From: Straminergon stramineum
Lineage: Eukaryota; Streptophyta; Bryopsida; Hypnales; Calliergonaceae
Length of the DNA: 64,000 nt
Direction of reading: 5' to 3'
NCBI GenBank assembly: GCA_963920665.1
Contig: OY987266.1
Location: 5,399,001-5,463,000 of the forward strand
The position numbers and the translations under genes are program-made. This document shows positions 12,665 to 24,871 of the stretch, piece by piece. The notes below the pieces were generated by a model. That model saw nothing but the letters and a program-made list of their open reading frames with translations. It was not told the origin of the DNA and did no database searches. Each line of letters begins with the position of its first letter. Position 1 is the first letter of the stretch.

Positions 12665-13429
12665 TTACAAAATCCTACAATTATATTGATATGCCACTAA
12701 AAACACTAATCATATCACTGGAATCGTGGAGAAAACACAGTACCACGGTGGGCCGAACTCAAGCTGTAACATGGAAATCGAACGAATCCTTTCTTGAGGT
12801 CTACTGCTCAGCAACTCGCAAATGGCAGCATGGGAGTCGACGTCAGGCACTGATATTGCAAACCAAACCGGAGAAACCAAGGCATGCAAGTGGGCACAAC
12901 TACAAAGAAGTTATGTCCCACGTTCGTTACATCCAACACTTCCCACGACCTAGAAACAGAGCAATATTGCATTCGTACCCAAAAACAACCATAGACCACT
13001 GCAAGCTGACTTTTAGCTGGCACGGATCAAAATGGAAATCGATTGGAAAGTTCAAGGGACCAGTGCAAGATTTTTAAGATTGTCACTAGTACATTGTACC
13101 GGAAATGAAGTATAGATCATGCATTCAAATTAAAGCACTTGCAGTATAATCTTGATTTACCGATAATATGCACTTCTGTGTCGAAGCGCACACATCGTGC
13201 ACAAGCTTTCGTGCCTAACCTTGCAATTGGTTTTGCTATTGTTAATTTCTGACTACTTCATTGAGTGATTGACTAAGGATATATGGTGGGCAAGGCTATC
13301 CACTCCAATGCAGTGAGTATCAGGGAATTCAAACCTTATATTATCGGCAGCTAACGTAGAGACGTTCATATCCCTTTTACAAGAATGTCGCCTCGATACG
13401 CTTTCCACAGATGTGTCCCCCGAATACGC

Positions 13430-14542
13430 TCATAGGCTTTTCCGATTCGTCTGATAAAACATGCACAAGATGGGAACGAGGTGCACAGGCACAATCCCTG
13501 ACTTCTGGGGCTCCCTGTAATACTCCCCCAACAGAGGCTTCACCGCCTCCGTGGCCTCACACAAATGGTAATGCGGAATTGCCGAAAACAAATGATGCAC
13601 CACATGAGTGCCAATGTCATGGTGCACTTTGTTGAACCACCCGTAGTCCCGATCAATGGTGGACAAGCCGCCTCGCATGTAGCTCCACTCCTGGCCACGG
13701 TACCACGGCACCTTCTTCTGGTAGCCATGGTGATGCAGGTAAGTCACAGCGTCCAGCTACGCCACATTCACGAGATAGGGCACCAAGTAGAGCTTGAGTA
13801 GCCACAGGAAGCCGAAGTGGTTCCCAGCTGATGTCAAAACAATCACCATAGCCAGCCAGCACGCCGTGGAGGTTCTCACTTGACCCCACTCGCTCCTCTG
13901 GAATAAGGCGCTAGTCGGGAGGTAATGCATGCCCGTCTTGCCGGGACTACGTAACCAAAGGTAAGCAGGATATGCAAAGAGCGGAAGCGGGAACTGCGTG
14001 CGCCCAAACTTGGTGAGGAAGTCGATGGTGTTGTAGATGCTCTCCGTCATGGGGTACCACGACTCGTCGTTCTCGACGTGGCCGTGGTTGGCGTGGTGCG
14101 TCCGGTGGCTGATGCGCTAGCCGTGGTAGGGCACCAGGATGAAGGAGTGCATGGCATGTCCCACGAAGTGGTTCACCGTCTTGTTACTGGAGAAGCTGCC
14201 GTGACTGCAGTCGTGGCCCAGCACGAAAAGAGCCCAGAACATGGTCCCCTGGGCAAACCAATACAGAGGCCACAGAAGCCACGAATCGAGAAAAGCTGCA
14301 ATGGTGGAGAGCGTGAACACAATGGCGACATCCTTGAAGACGTAGCTGAAGGAACGAGGCATGCTGCGCTCCTAGCAGTGCTGGGGAATGGCAGCCCGGA
14401 TCTGACCGAGTGTGAAAGGCGGCTTCTTGTAGGCGTCGAAGTCCTGGGCTTCATCGATGGGCTTGGAAGCTTCAACTGGAATTACTCCAGCCACTTCGCC
14501 ATCCTCTTGAATCAGAGGCACGGGTTTGTTGCTCTGATCCAT
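13430..14542 (-). pseudogene. FAD3-type omega-3 fatty acid desaturase, interrupted by three TAG codons
   Basis: Relative of ER membrane desaturases that convert linoleate to linolenate. One continuous frame of 371 codons without introns or frameshifts runs from ATG (14542) to TGA (13432-13430). It has the family start region (AAIPQHC...), histidine box 1 HDCSH, box 2 HRTHH, HVENDESWYP, the SPGK loop, [21 protein letters not shown] and box 3 [10 protein letters not shown]. There is no plastid transit peptide, so it is FAD3- rather than FAD7/8-like. Three codons that are tryptophan in the family (HC[W], YHG[W]RISHR, [W][11 protein letters not shown]) are TAG at codons 57, 142 and 262. Plant FAD3 genes normally have several introns, so this may be a retrocopy. 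A TATA-like motif lies upstream. The surviving frame suggests recent inactivation. The 242-codon frame on the opposite strand is its shadow. Confidence 0.9.
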
Positions 14543-14650
14543 TCGGAAGATCGATTAAGCCGAGATTCCTGGACCACATCGATCGACACTAGGATACTGG
14601 AGTCTCTTTTTTCAAGAGCAAGTGAGTATCAGCAGAAACGAGCAGGATTG

Positions 14651-14658
14651 TTTATAAA
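14651..14658 (-). promoter_or_regulatory. TATA-like motif upstream of the FAD3-type frame
   Basis: On the minus strand TTTATAAA lies about 110 bp upstream of the desaturase ATG, a plausible TATA position. It could be chance; transcription is not shown. Confidence 0.3.
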
Positions 14659-14911
14659 GAGGCCCAGGGATGGGATCCAAGTTCGATCGATCACACCGAT
14701 GCAGATTGGTTGGTGTTGGAATTTAGTCAATTATCTACTACCACCCCACTTTGTACCTTCCCTTGACTGTGGGGTGGTAGGGAGAGCCTGCACCCTGCAT
14801 CTGTAAAGATTAAGAAATTTGAGATCATTTATCATTGAAATAATAACCCTGACTGTCCACTCCTTATCGATGCAACCTAGGGGCGAACTCTTGGTATCTA
14901 AATAACCGCAT

Positions 14912-15044
14912 GGGAAATTTCGTTAAAATGGCGGTATTCCATACGATATTTTATCCCATTCTAGGACTGGTATAGTATATTTCAGACCGCACGGTCTAAA
15001 TATAAAGTGCCAAGTTTGTGGAATCCCGCCATTTTAACGAATTT
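14912..15044. mobile_element. MITE family H (GGGCAATTTC ends), copy A
   Basis: Left end GGGAAATTTCGTTAAAATGG; the right end contains CGCCATTTTAACGAATTT, its approximate inverted complement. The interior includes GACCGCACGGTCTAAA, a motif class also found in copy D. It is the most diverged copy and its right boundary is approximate. Confidence 0.55.
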
Positions 15045-15437
15045 TTTTGGTTTTGCCGTAACCTGGTGAAAAGAGTTCTAGAAACGTGGCATGAGACGTC
15101 GATATTTACAATGTAAACTTAGATTCTTTGCAACCGAGGCAGATGATGCGCATCATTTTCCGGGATCATTTCCTCCTCCAAAAACGTAGAACCATGCTCT
15201 AAAATTCTTCCGCCTGTGTCCCCCACTCAAGTATGCGCACCTCCTTGTAATTGACCTCCGGTCTGCGAGACTGACAGCAGTGTGAACTGCACAAAGCACT
15301 ACTACTTGAATCAGACGCGCGCCTAGCTTGGTTGTTCAGTGCCAACAGGAGCAACTTGTACATGGTGACGTATAAGTTACGTATTACAGTAAGTAAGCTG
15401 TGAAATGCATTCGGTACATGATGGTAAAAGTGAGAAT

Positions 15438-15593
15438 GGGCAATTTCATTAAAATGGCATATGCCATGCGCCATTTTCGACATACTCTGTGCCATTTTAA
15501 TGGAATGCCGTGTAGTTTCTAACATATTCTGCGCCATTTTAATGGAATGTTACGCCATTTCATCATCATACCGCCATTTTAATGAAATTGACC
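15438..15593. mobile_element. MITE family H, copy B
   Basis: 156 bp, from GGGCAATTTCATTAAAATGG to CCATTTTAATGAAATTGACC, so the inverted repeats cover at least 20 bp with one or two mismatches. Flanks GTGAGAAT and ATGAGAGT suggest a degenerate 8-bp target duplication. The interior contains repeated CGCCATTTTAATGGAATG units. It lies 385 bp beyond the proteasome gene's stop codon. Confidence 0.8.
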
Positions 15594-15977
15594 ATGAGAG
15601 TGGTTGTTCATGCATGTTGAGAGTGGCTGGGCTGCATAAATGATGAAAAGGAGAGACGTAGCAGCTTGAATATCACTTTAAAAAACACCCTTCAGCTAGC
15701 TACATGGAAATGAAGACCAGTACCTGGGAGGAAAAGGATTAATGACCGATCAACTAGTATAATTCTACTAAGTTGACATGTTCAGACCGAGATCCTTATC
15801 GACAGGCAGAAGGCAAGACATTCGGCAGCCAGGTTTGAATGTTTCCAAGATGGAAAAATCCTTCAAAAACTTGAAGGCAGTGGAATGAACTAAGCACTCC
15901 ATTTGAGCTTAAATCTTTAATTTATAATGGACTGGGTTCAGGTTGACTGAGGTGCCAGCTTGTCCTGATCGAATCTA

Positions 15978-18767
15978 TCACCATGAGCCAGCAGCAGAGG
16001 CCGTTGGATTTTTGAAGGCTTTCAAGTTCCAAGTCGGTTTCAAGGCGTATGGCCGGGAAATATGAACGGCATCCTCAGTGATGTTTGCTACCTGGTAAAT
16101 TAGAGTTGCTTAAGTACTTTAGTACGCTACAAACTGTGTTTAGTTGTATATGGTATATAATGTCTCAAGTGTGGATAACTTTACAAGTGGCACTATTTGT
16201 AAACATCGTTACAAATGATGTCATCGAAATCCACTTCTCAGTTATTAACAATATTTGTAGTAGTAATAAACTATTAGATTAAACAATTACAATACTGAAC
16301 AAATATTTTGATGGGCAATTTCATTAAAATGGCATATGCCATGCGCCATTTTTGACATACTCTGCGCCATTTTAATGGAATGTTGCGCCATTTCATCATC
16401 ATACCGTCATTTTAATGAAATTGACCATTTTGACAGTACTGTACTTGATAGTTAGTGTCGATCACTATAAAATTCATTTTTTCTATAGTTTCCGCTTGTA
16501 ATTTTCAGATTTGAACGATCTTAATTCAAATAACCTGTTGCGGATTGAGTACCTGGATTTTGTTGATGGCTGAACGGTCACGGTAGAACAAAACCAGCAG
16601 GGCCTTCTCAAGTAGCTTTTTTCCCTCTTCAAGTGTCATGTTCTCCTTCCACTCGCTGCGGAAGATAGGTTGTGCCAAGTGGATACCAAACCCAGTTGCA
16701 ATGTGCTGATCCACGTAATGTACTCCAATCATGTTCACCTGTATTGTAGATCACTAGTTAGCATCCATACAACACATTTTGAACATTATTGAATCTCAAT
16801 ACTTTTGAGGATTTCTGTTAAGTTGCCACATGAGTCTTAAGTTGATAATCTTGGTGGCCTGAGGTCTACCTTGTTCATAGGCTTCCTGCATTTTCCAGGA
16901 TATGTAGAAGCAGTGACTTTATCTCTCTCTCTTCATATGTATGAGATTCACAGAAAGTTAGTTTTTGTTCAAGATTTGTGTATGCCATCTGATCATTGAC
17001 ATACTAGTTAAATGAGAAATTTTTGTTTGAGGTTCACTTACAGATCCCAGGTATTTAACACCATTCTTGACGCCGCCGAGGATAAGGCTATTCCAGAGAG
17101 GGTCAAACTTGTTGCGGCGATTGTACATGACACGAGTGAGGAAATTGTGTATGTCCAATGGCCCCAAGTTATTTCCATCATCCCACATTGCATCAGTTAC
17201 TCTGTCATCAGTTACAACTGCACTCATTAAGTCGGAGGGCCCTCAGCATATGGCTCAGGTACTCACAATAGTGGCTGCACTCGAAGTTTAATCAATCACA
17301 ACACATAAAATTGTGCCAATAACCGAAATTCGGTTCATGGATGTTCTTCATGGGATCGTCATATCAAACACTTCATTACAATTGCAGTGAGTTACGATTT
17401 AGTACATGAGTCTGTCAAGAAGTTGAGTGATAGCTTGGAAATCACTTATTTCACCAGTGGCTCCAAGCAGCGTGTTATTGCTCACAGCCTTCAACCGCTC
17501 TAAGCTTTTGTACCGCGTTGTTGACCCATATGATCCTGTGTTCCAAATCCACCAGATCCCACAGGCATAGAAGAAAAGTTGTAGATTTGGTCTCTAAGTT
17601 CCATTCAGTTCGTAAGTAGACGACTATCCATGTGTCAAAAGTCATAAACTTATCAAGATTTTAGAACATAACATTACAAACAGTTCGTGTAGGATCCCTT
17701 TGACTCCAACAAAAATTGGGACCCAATAAGTGAGGTGTCAATAGACAATGTCAATTAAAATCCCTCTAAAAGAATCCAGAAAGAGAGATTCCGTCTTCTC
17801 GTGAGATGTCCATAAAATCCTAGGGTGACTCCTTAAATTATAAAAGACTATGAGTATGTGCTATCAGGGTATTATTTGCAACAAAAGTGTCCGTCATCAT
17901 GCAAACCAAATATCTTGAAGGGTGGTGCTCAAGTGAATACTTGGAATTAAGAGTCTTGGGGGATCATTTGCCTTGGGAGCTCACTAGAATTTCTTAGTAA
18001 TGTGTAATTATTTAAGACTCATGACAGATAAGACAGACAGAAGGCCGTGAAGACATGGTAATCTTGAAAATCCCGGAAAATGGCATGATAACCAAAGAAA
18101 AGTTCATTTGAGGTGTGCTTACCAGCAGTATCGGCAGCTATGAGAACTCCATCTTTGTACTTCAGGCCCAACACAGAGGTGCCCGTCACATATGGCTGCC
18201 TGTACATCAGTAAGACGTGGAGATCACGGTTTTATCCTCCCACCAAGAAAACCTTGGCCCAGGACTTTCATCGAGAACAAGGTCGAAGGACTCAACAATT
18301 CAGGACCCAGATTTCTACAAAATTCTAAATCTCTTCTGGAAAAGGAAAACTATCAAAGAAAGAGGAAAGAAAAAATCAAAAGCAGACTTTCTCAAGCCCT
18401 CATGGAGTTATTGTCTACATTTTTTGGTGATTCAATTTAATTTCACTACCTTCATCGTTGAAGCAGGGTTTTTTTTTCACATTATTCATAATTTTTTACA
18501 ACCTCTATAATGCAATAATTTAAGCCGATTTTCATATTCTGAGATATATTTTACTTTGATTACAGGATATGACATACTCTTGTTTCTCTAGCTTGTCATG
18601 AGAAGGAGGGATAAAAATGTGAATGGAGAAAGAACGTACTGAGTGTGGGTGATGGGGCTGGCGGGTGTGGGCATGAGTGTAAAAGGATTGGTTGACCCAA
18701 TCAGAGACCTTCCGATGTACATCTGTTCCTGCTTCTCCTCCTCAGCGTAATGATTTTTCCACCTCAT
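15978..18767 (-). CDS. Proteasome subunit beta type-4 (beta-7 position of the 20S core)
   Basis: Non-catalytic subunit of the inner ring of the 20S proteasome. Six exons: 18767-18640, 18199-18123, 17535-17406, 17201-17042, 16738-16553 and 16091-15978. All junctions are GT-AG and phase-consistent, giving 264 residues, the usual family length. Recognised segments in order: ASPITHTQ, PYVTGTSVLGLKYKDGVLIA, SYGSTTRYKS, LLGATGEISDFQ, WDDGNNLGP, LTRVMYNRRNKFDPLWNSLI, LGGVKNGVKYLGS, HIATGFGIHLAQP, LFYRDRSAINKIQ and the terminal NPTASAAGSW ending in TGA. The start is the first in-frame ATG in exon 1 (18767); the next, at MYIGRS, is an alternative. Intron 5 contains a 114-bp MITE. The gene is divergent from the CEP78-like gene, about 1.8 kb away. 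It appears intact. Confidence 0.95.
16313..16426. mobile_element. MITE family H, copy C, inside proteasome intron 5
   Basis: 114-bp element between GGGCAATTTCATTAAAATGG and the complementary end TTTTAATGAAATTGACC. It is flanked by ATTTTGAT (16305-16312) and ATTTTGAC (16427-16434), an 8-bp direct repeat with one mismatch, which is the hAT-type duplication length. It equals copy B minus about 42 bp of an internal repeat. It sits in the intron without touching a splice site. Confidence 0.85.
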
Positions 18768-20589
18768 TGCTCTTCCAAGCGTTTGCGCGAAGTTGCAAAA
18801 ACAGACCCTTGTCAAAGTATCTCACAATTTGGGAGTGTGTTTGCTGCCACCCATAAATAATAAGATTGATTCAACCTTTCCTATTGAAGCAGGCTGAATT
18901 AATTAGGAATAAGGTCTGCGACTGACTACAATGAGCATTTAGGTAGATCGATTTGGAGGATTAGGTCGACATATTCATTTTAACTTTTCTCCAGTCTGAA
19001 ATTCGTAGATCCACTACCCCAAATGCGCAGGGTAACTCGCACCTGGAGGTGCAGAAAAGAGCAAGAACCGAGCACCTGATACAAAGGCACCCAGAGTCAT
19101 AATTCCATCCCGTCATGACCAACATTCTGGCTACTCCACTCATTATAACCCTAACCCTAAACCTCCTTAGGGTATTGCTCACCCTACGCAAATAGAATGA
19201 AACTCTTCAAAACATCAAAAGAACTGAAACACTCTAGAAAGCTGCTGCATAGAAATTACAAAAAGTACAACTAACTGCATGCCGAACCCTAATATTTGCA
19301 TATGCACTGTAACATCTTGTCAGACTGACCAGGAAATTCGACAATGTTTCTTCTTACTCTTTCTTTCAAGAAGAAGGTTTAGACAAAGATCAAATAAGGG
19401 ACACAGATTGTTCGATAGTTCAAGCGCCAGCGATGAAGTGGACCACTGAGATTCAAAAAATGGGGCTCAGAGCAACTAACAATATTCAGTCAAGAATGAA
19501 TCAGCAGGGCATCAATGGACTTACAGATATTCTGGGTTGTTCAAGATTAGTACTTACCGGTATCATATGTGAAGTGGCCAACGCTCCTCCTTCAACGTGT
19601 AACTGTATAGTGTATGCATGCACGGCACTCGGCTGAGCAGCTGCACCGTACCGAGTAACGGAATAGCGTTGGCAGAAAAAGATTGAGATTGAAGCTGTTT
19701 CTGCCAGATCCTGGCCTTACTGGAGGTTAATCCTATCTCTTGATCAGCAGGGTCTCCTCAGCCAATTGTCTCAGGACTGAAGACCTGATTATCATACATT
19801 GAGTTCACGACTTGCTGGCTGCCGTGGCTTTCCACCATATTTGGGAGGACCGTACATTATGAACACCATAGATAATTACATCAGGAATACACTTAAGGTA
19901 CGGAGTGGAATTCGTAGGTGAACCTGTTGCCTCTCAAGGTCGGAAAATGGCCCTTACTGACCTTGCAGAACCCTAATAAGCCTAAAAAGTTGGGCCGGTC
20001 CAGAAATTTCTGATCGCCCTTTCACACTCTGTAATTGCACATTCCCTGTATATCCCATGAATCTCTCATGTTTTGTACAGTATGATCCCACAACTTTCAC
20101 ATGTCAAAGTGCATTTTGAAGCCCCCAGAGATTGCAATTAGAGGGTTGTCCTCTTATCCCCAGAAATCCAAGTTGGCTCCCATTCAAAGTGGGACGTCTT
20201 TAGTTAAAGAATCTCGTGAATAGGGGCTTTTCTGTTTTACCGAAGATCCCAGAGGTTGCACTTCCCCGTGCACTTCATCATAAGCTTACGGCTGAGTCAA
20301 GCTTCATGGCAACCCGGAATGGTTATGAAGTCACCGTTACGCATTGTAGGCTACACGTTACGTCAACTATACTCCCGAGAACTACCTGGATGAGGGAACG
20401 CTGTAAAAGTGGACATTGATGTGCATTAGGGTGCCAGGGATAATGTCACAGCCATGTAGAAATCGATGATTTACCTTGGGAATCGCAGCAGAGCCTCTGT
20501 CGCCAAAACTTCTGCTCGCAATTAATGTCTTGTGGTTTCTTTTGTGAGCAATAGGTACTGCTGAAAATACAGTGTCATTTGCTCGAAAT
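18768..20589. promoter_or_regulatory. Shared divergent upstream region, proteasome beta-4 / CEP78-like
   Basis: The two genes face away from each other with about 1.8 kb between start codons. I see no third gene. The short frames at 18961-19191, 19433-19636 and 20216-20419 have no recognisable similarity and could include non-coding 5' exons. Two telomere-type hexamers (CCCTAACCCTAAACC) occur near 19149-19163. Confidence 0.4.
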
Positions 20590-23500
20590 ATGGCGGAACG
20601 ACTTCAGAGGAGCCCGCAGAAAAGCAGCTCCCAACAGAGTGCACAGGTGCCAAGGAAAACAGCGCATGTCAAATTGCTCGAGGTGAGAAACTTGTCCCGT
20701 ATCCTTCAAGTTGCCAATTACTTGAGATTTTTATCTGTATTCAATCGACGTATTGCTTTTGGGATTTCTCATTCAATTCAGCATTATTAGTGCAACCCGT
20801 GGATGTTGAGGAACGAATTATCGCAGAGCCTCATATCCTGAGCAACGCTGTAGAGGCCTTATTTTCTCCATGAAACGAGAAAGTGAACTCCACGACAAGT
20901 TGTAGACATATTATGACCCTAACAAGAAAATGCACCACCACGCCCTATTCCGCTACCTGATGTGTTTTTTCTTGATAGTCATCCCAGAGGAGAATTTGAT
21001 GTACAGAGGAATTTGAAGGACCTCTCGCTTGAGGAATTGATTGCAGTGGCTGACAGAATCAGGACTCCAGTCATTACCAGCCTGCGCTTATTTGTCACGG
21101 CACACGACTCGCGCGAAGGTAATACTTTCTTCTGTTTTCTTTGAAGAGCTTTCCACTCTCAACGCGGGCTCTCCGTTGTCACCTCTTTGTCTCTCCTTCG
21201 ACGTCCATTCCTTTCGTACGACCATGAAGATTGCCTCCTGAAGCCCAAGTGAGAGATGCAAGCATGATGTCCATGTCCGATGTGCAACGTTTCGAATACA
21301 TTACCCAGGTCTGTAGAAGGAATTCCAGCATGTTACTTTAAAATTCAGACTGCAAGCAGTCGAAAAGCATTCTAGAACGCTCTGCGCTGTTCTAACGGAG
21401 TTGTGGATTGTCATAATCAGTTAACAATCGTTTCACCTTGCTGGACCGAAAGACCACTCAGACTTGCTTGCATCTCTCAAGGTGAGTCTTCCGTTCCCTC
21501 GCGTTTTATTCTTCTGATTTCTCACTTGCACATTAATCACAGGTAATTACTTAAAATTGTAAGAAATTGCTTCCTTTCTTTGGGCGGTTAATTCGGGCTT
21601 AGAAGAAACATTCCGATCCACATTCCCTACTACATCACGATAGGAATATCAGAACTTGCCTTGCTAGTGACGAAGCAGGTTTCTCCTACACAAACTAGTT
21701 TTCAACATGAGCAATATGATGGCTACAACAGGGCCTTAGCGCAAGCTGTTGCGGGCTGGCTGCAGCAGTTGGAACTCGGATTGCGGTTGTGGAATCGAGA
21801 ACTTAAACTATTTGCCGATGCCCTCTGTAAGTAACGAGTAGGACCTACTCTATCCAAGTCTTACTCCACTGAATCAGAATTTTGCAAACCGATTCAATAA
21901 GTAGTCGAATTAATGAGGACTCGATGAGACTTCAGAAGCAATTCGGTCGTTCTGGTCAGAAGCCAAGATCGTCTGTCCAGTTGCCATGAGGTGGACGTTG
22001 ACAAACTCGCAAATTGTGCAAGCTAGCTTTTCTTCCTTCTGAACACAATGCTAGCTGGTTTTGCAGGTTCCACGAAAACTTTGCGACGATTATCCTTCGC
22101 CAACAGTGGGCTCGGAGACACTAGATTCCAGATTCTGGTAAGGTCCCAAGACACTTGTGTTAATTCGAATCTCCTGGATGATATGTATCTTCTGTTCAAG
22201 ATAAATAGGCGCTGTTCATATCCGCAAGGATGCACTTGTCTCTATGTAACACAACAATGTTTCCAAATGAAAAGTGGTGCAGGCGAGAAGCCTCCGAGAA
22301 TGTGTCCCTTTGAGCACTTTGAACTTGTCAGGATGTGGACTAACAGATCTGAGCGTACCATATGTCGTCAACATCGTTAAGGTTAGTCAATGCCCCTTGT
22401 ATGCTATTGTTTCTCATCCGATGGTCAAATTTAACGATACCATGGTGAAAATGCGACACTTCAAATATACGAGCCTTACAAGCGTGTAATTACCTCAATT
22501 ATAGTACATCTCACTTAAGTTGTGATGAGTGCAAACAGGGAAGCCCAAATGGTGGACGAGCACAGCCGCAGGAAGAGCACAATCCTGGCCAGTTGAGTCC
22601 TGAGCAAGCTTTGATATGTCAACAGAAGCTGCAGAGGGCACAGAAAACTAGTCAAGAGTGGAGTTCAAAGCAATTTCCACTCCAAGGGAAGTGGGCACCT
22701 CCAACCCAAGTGGAGGTTTGAATACTCACTGCGACATATCTCGACTTTGAAGATGCAAAAGCAAAGTTTTAGCAACTTCAGAGTCTACCTAGAACTAGTT
22801 GAGAAACAAGATGGATGCAAAGATCATAGGAAATAGATGGATCATAGGAATCTGACTGAGTTACTCGAACATAAATCTATATCTTCATTAACCCGAAGGT
22901 TTGATCTTACCAAGCTCTCAGTCAACCTCTACTGTACTGCTAGAAAGGTATATACATTTCGAAACTCTTCGAAAAATTCTAGTGCCCCAAACATACTCAC
23001 CATGATGGCAATGGCGTGGGTGCAGAATAGTGTTAGTAATCAAAAACATTCCGATTGGCAAACAAGTTTACGGCAATCTGGAATGTGTCACAGTACCTGC
23101 GTTCCGTCCAAGGAAATCGTTGATGGCGCTTCGGGGCTCAGATCTCTTGATCTTTCCTACAATCAATTCACGGATGATCTTGCTGACGAGCTTTGCCCAA
23201 TTTTGTATGGAGAGGCACCACTCTCAGGTAGGGAGCATAAAACCTAGAGCTTTATGAAGAAAATTGATTTCCAAATCTGTTGTTTTCTTGTGTGAGCCTC
23301 CCAATCATGAGTATTCGCACAAACCCACAGCTGCATAGCTACTACTTGGATGTTCCTAATAAAAAGGTTCATAGAGTAATCATATTAACAGGCCGGAGAA
23401 TTAAAACTAACCCCACATCCTGAATTAGAATCCTGTGTCGCTTTTATGATATCAAGATACACCTCACCTTAGCACAAGGCCTCATCAAGTGATGCATATT

Positions 23501-24871
23501 AACTGTTGTGTAACATGGGGTGAAGCTTTGCATTTGCAGTGCAATCAACTGACACGAGAAGGGGCCAAGACATTTGGGGCAGTCATGAAAGAGAGGAGAG
23601 TGCTACAGTTAGTTGACCTTCGGGACAACAAGCAAGGAGTATCGACTATAACACATTCTCCAGATGATGATATTGCTGCTGCTAAGAGCATTCCATGCCT
23701 TATTTCCCCAAAGGAAACTTGCGGTACATCCTCGCAAATCATTGATCCCAACTTCCGGGGGTCGACAATTGACAAATACAGAAAAAGCATTCTTGCAAAA
23801 CCCAAGTATGTCCGTAGGAAACAAGTCACGGGCAACGTATCTCAGAGAAGGAAGACCTTATGCGAGACAGTAGACCTCAGCCCAGTCTGCAGCAGTCCCG
23901 GAGTCGTTGAGATCAATAAACTACCGCTGAGGCCAAAATCTGCACCTGAACAGATTCCCAAGCCCTTGGTCGGCACACCAAGACTGTTTAGACAAACGAA
24001 TCCGATCAAAAGCTTCATAGTACGGAAAGCACTGGACTCAGAACATGAGTTTACCTGCCAAAGAATGTCTAACAATCAGAGGGATTCAAGGTTCAAACAA
24101 GGTCACGATTTGACAAGACAGAAGAGTGAGTCCTCAATCTCAAGGCCAAAATCTGTCCCTGATGATGTTCAGACACCTTTGTGCACCACACGTAAAACCC
24201 CACGAGAGAAACTGCGTTATAAAAACTCTGGATCCGGCGGAAGTTTTTCAGGCAGTGCTCGCAATAAATCACATAAATCCATGTCTGATGAGATCGCTCC
24301 TTGGGAGCAGCTCGTAAGCCGATATGAAGATGTTACTACCGCCAATGCACGTCAGAATCCACGTTCACCATCACCCTCAAGTATTAAAACAGAATCTGAA
24401 AGGAAATGTGAAGCTCAAGAAGAACAAAGAAGCCGTAAACCAGGACGAAAATTGAAAAAGAGGAAAAAAAGGAACCAAACCGTTCAATTTCCTAGTTCTG
24501 GGAAGGCTACATATCGCACGGTCACTTCATTGGTTCCTCTTGTAGGGCCCCAAAACATGCAGACTTCTACGGAGAAACAGAAAAGGAAGCCAAAGATAAA
24601 GCCAAACGTGGTAAAGCGTAGGGAACTTCTCTTTCAGACTGGAATCGAGGCAACAACTGCCGAAGTTCACGAGAAGTCATTAACTGGCGAAGCTGTGAAG
24701 GAGCCAACAACTCTGCTTGTCTCAAATGAACAGAAGGACCCATTGCCTGCGCCAGTTGCAGTGGAAGAAGACTCACAATGGAACAGCTTCATGTCTGAGA
24801 TGACCGAGACTCTTCTTAATCTTAATGCTAGGTCGCCTAATCTTCCTGAGACTCTTGAGACAGAAGTTTAA
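20590..24871 (+). CDS. CEP78-like leucine-rich-repeat centrosomal/basal-body protein
   Basis: In animals CEP78 is a centriole/basal-body protein needed for normal cilia; among plants it is expected where sperm are flagellated. Exons supported by phase and similarity: 20590-20682, 20906-20961, 20979-21118, 21421-21481, 21699-21826, 22067-22137, 22283-22381, one from 22539 (end uncertain), one ending 23227 (start uncertain) and 23526-24871. Diagnostic segments: HHHALFRYL, EFDVQRNLKDLSLEELI, LQQLELGLRLWNRELKLFAD, TLRRLSFANSGLGD, LSTLNLSGCGLTDLSV, GLRSLDLSYNQFTDDLADEL, LSALHLQCNQLTREGAKTFG and LQLVDLRDNK, matching the CEP78 repeat order as I recall it. The long last exon encodes a basic, serine-rich tail with KKRKKR, ending LPETLETEV-TAA. 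Oddity: the second and third exons are separated by only 17 nt beginning GT and ending AG. Identification is firm; the exon structure is partly provisional. Confidence 0.82.

Noticed and set aside
12505..13077. 190-codon open frame on the plus strand
   Set aside because: It begins inside a TTAA-flanked MITE, has no domain or signal, and shows no plausible codon or splice pattern.
13430..14542. TAG reassigned to tryptophan, or stop codons removed by RNA editing
   Set aside because: eL42 ends at TAG exactly at the family C-terminus, so TAG terminates. C-to-U editing cannot turn UAG into UGG and acts in organelles, so ordinary pseudogenisation is simpler.
14078..14806. 242-codon open frame on the plus strand
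   Set aside because: It is antisense to the GC-rich desaturase frame, whose histidine boxes identify the real coding strand.
19149..19163. Interstitial telomere repeat
   Set aside because: Only about two CCCTAAA-type units; too short to be more than chance or a telo-box.
20906..20978. Exon 1 of the CEP78-like gene spliced directly to the exon at 20979
   Set aside because: The phases do not fit (0 to 2), and the N-terminal similarity in 20906-20961 would be lost.
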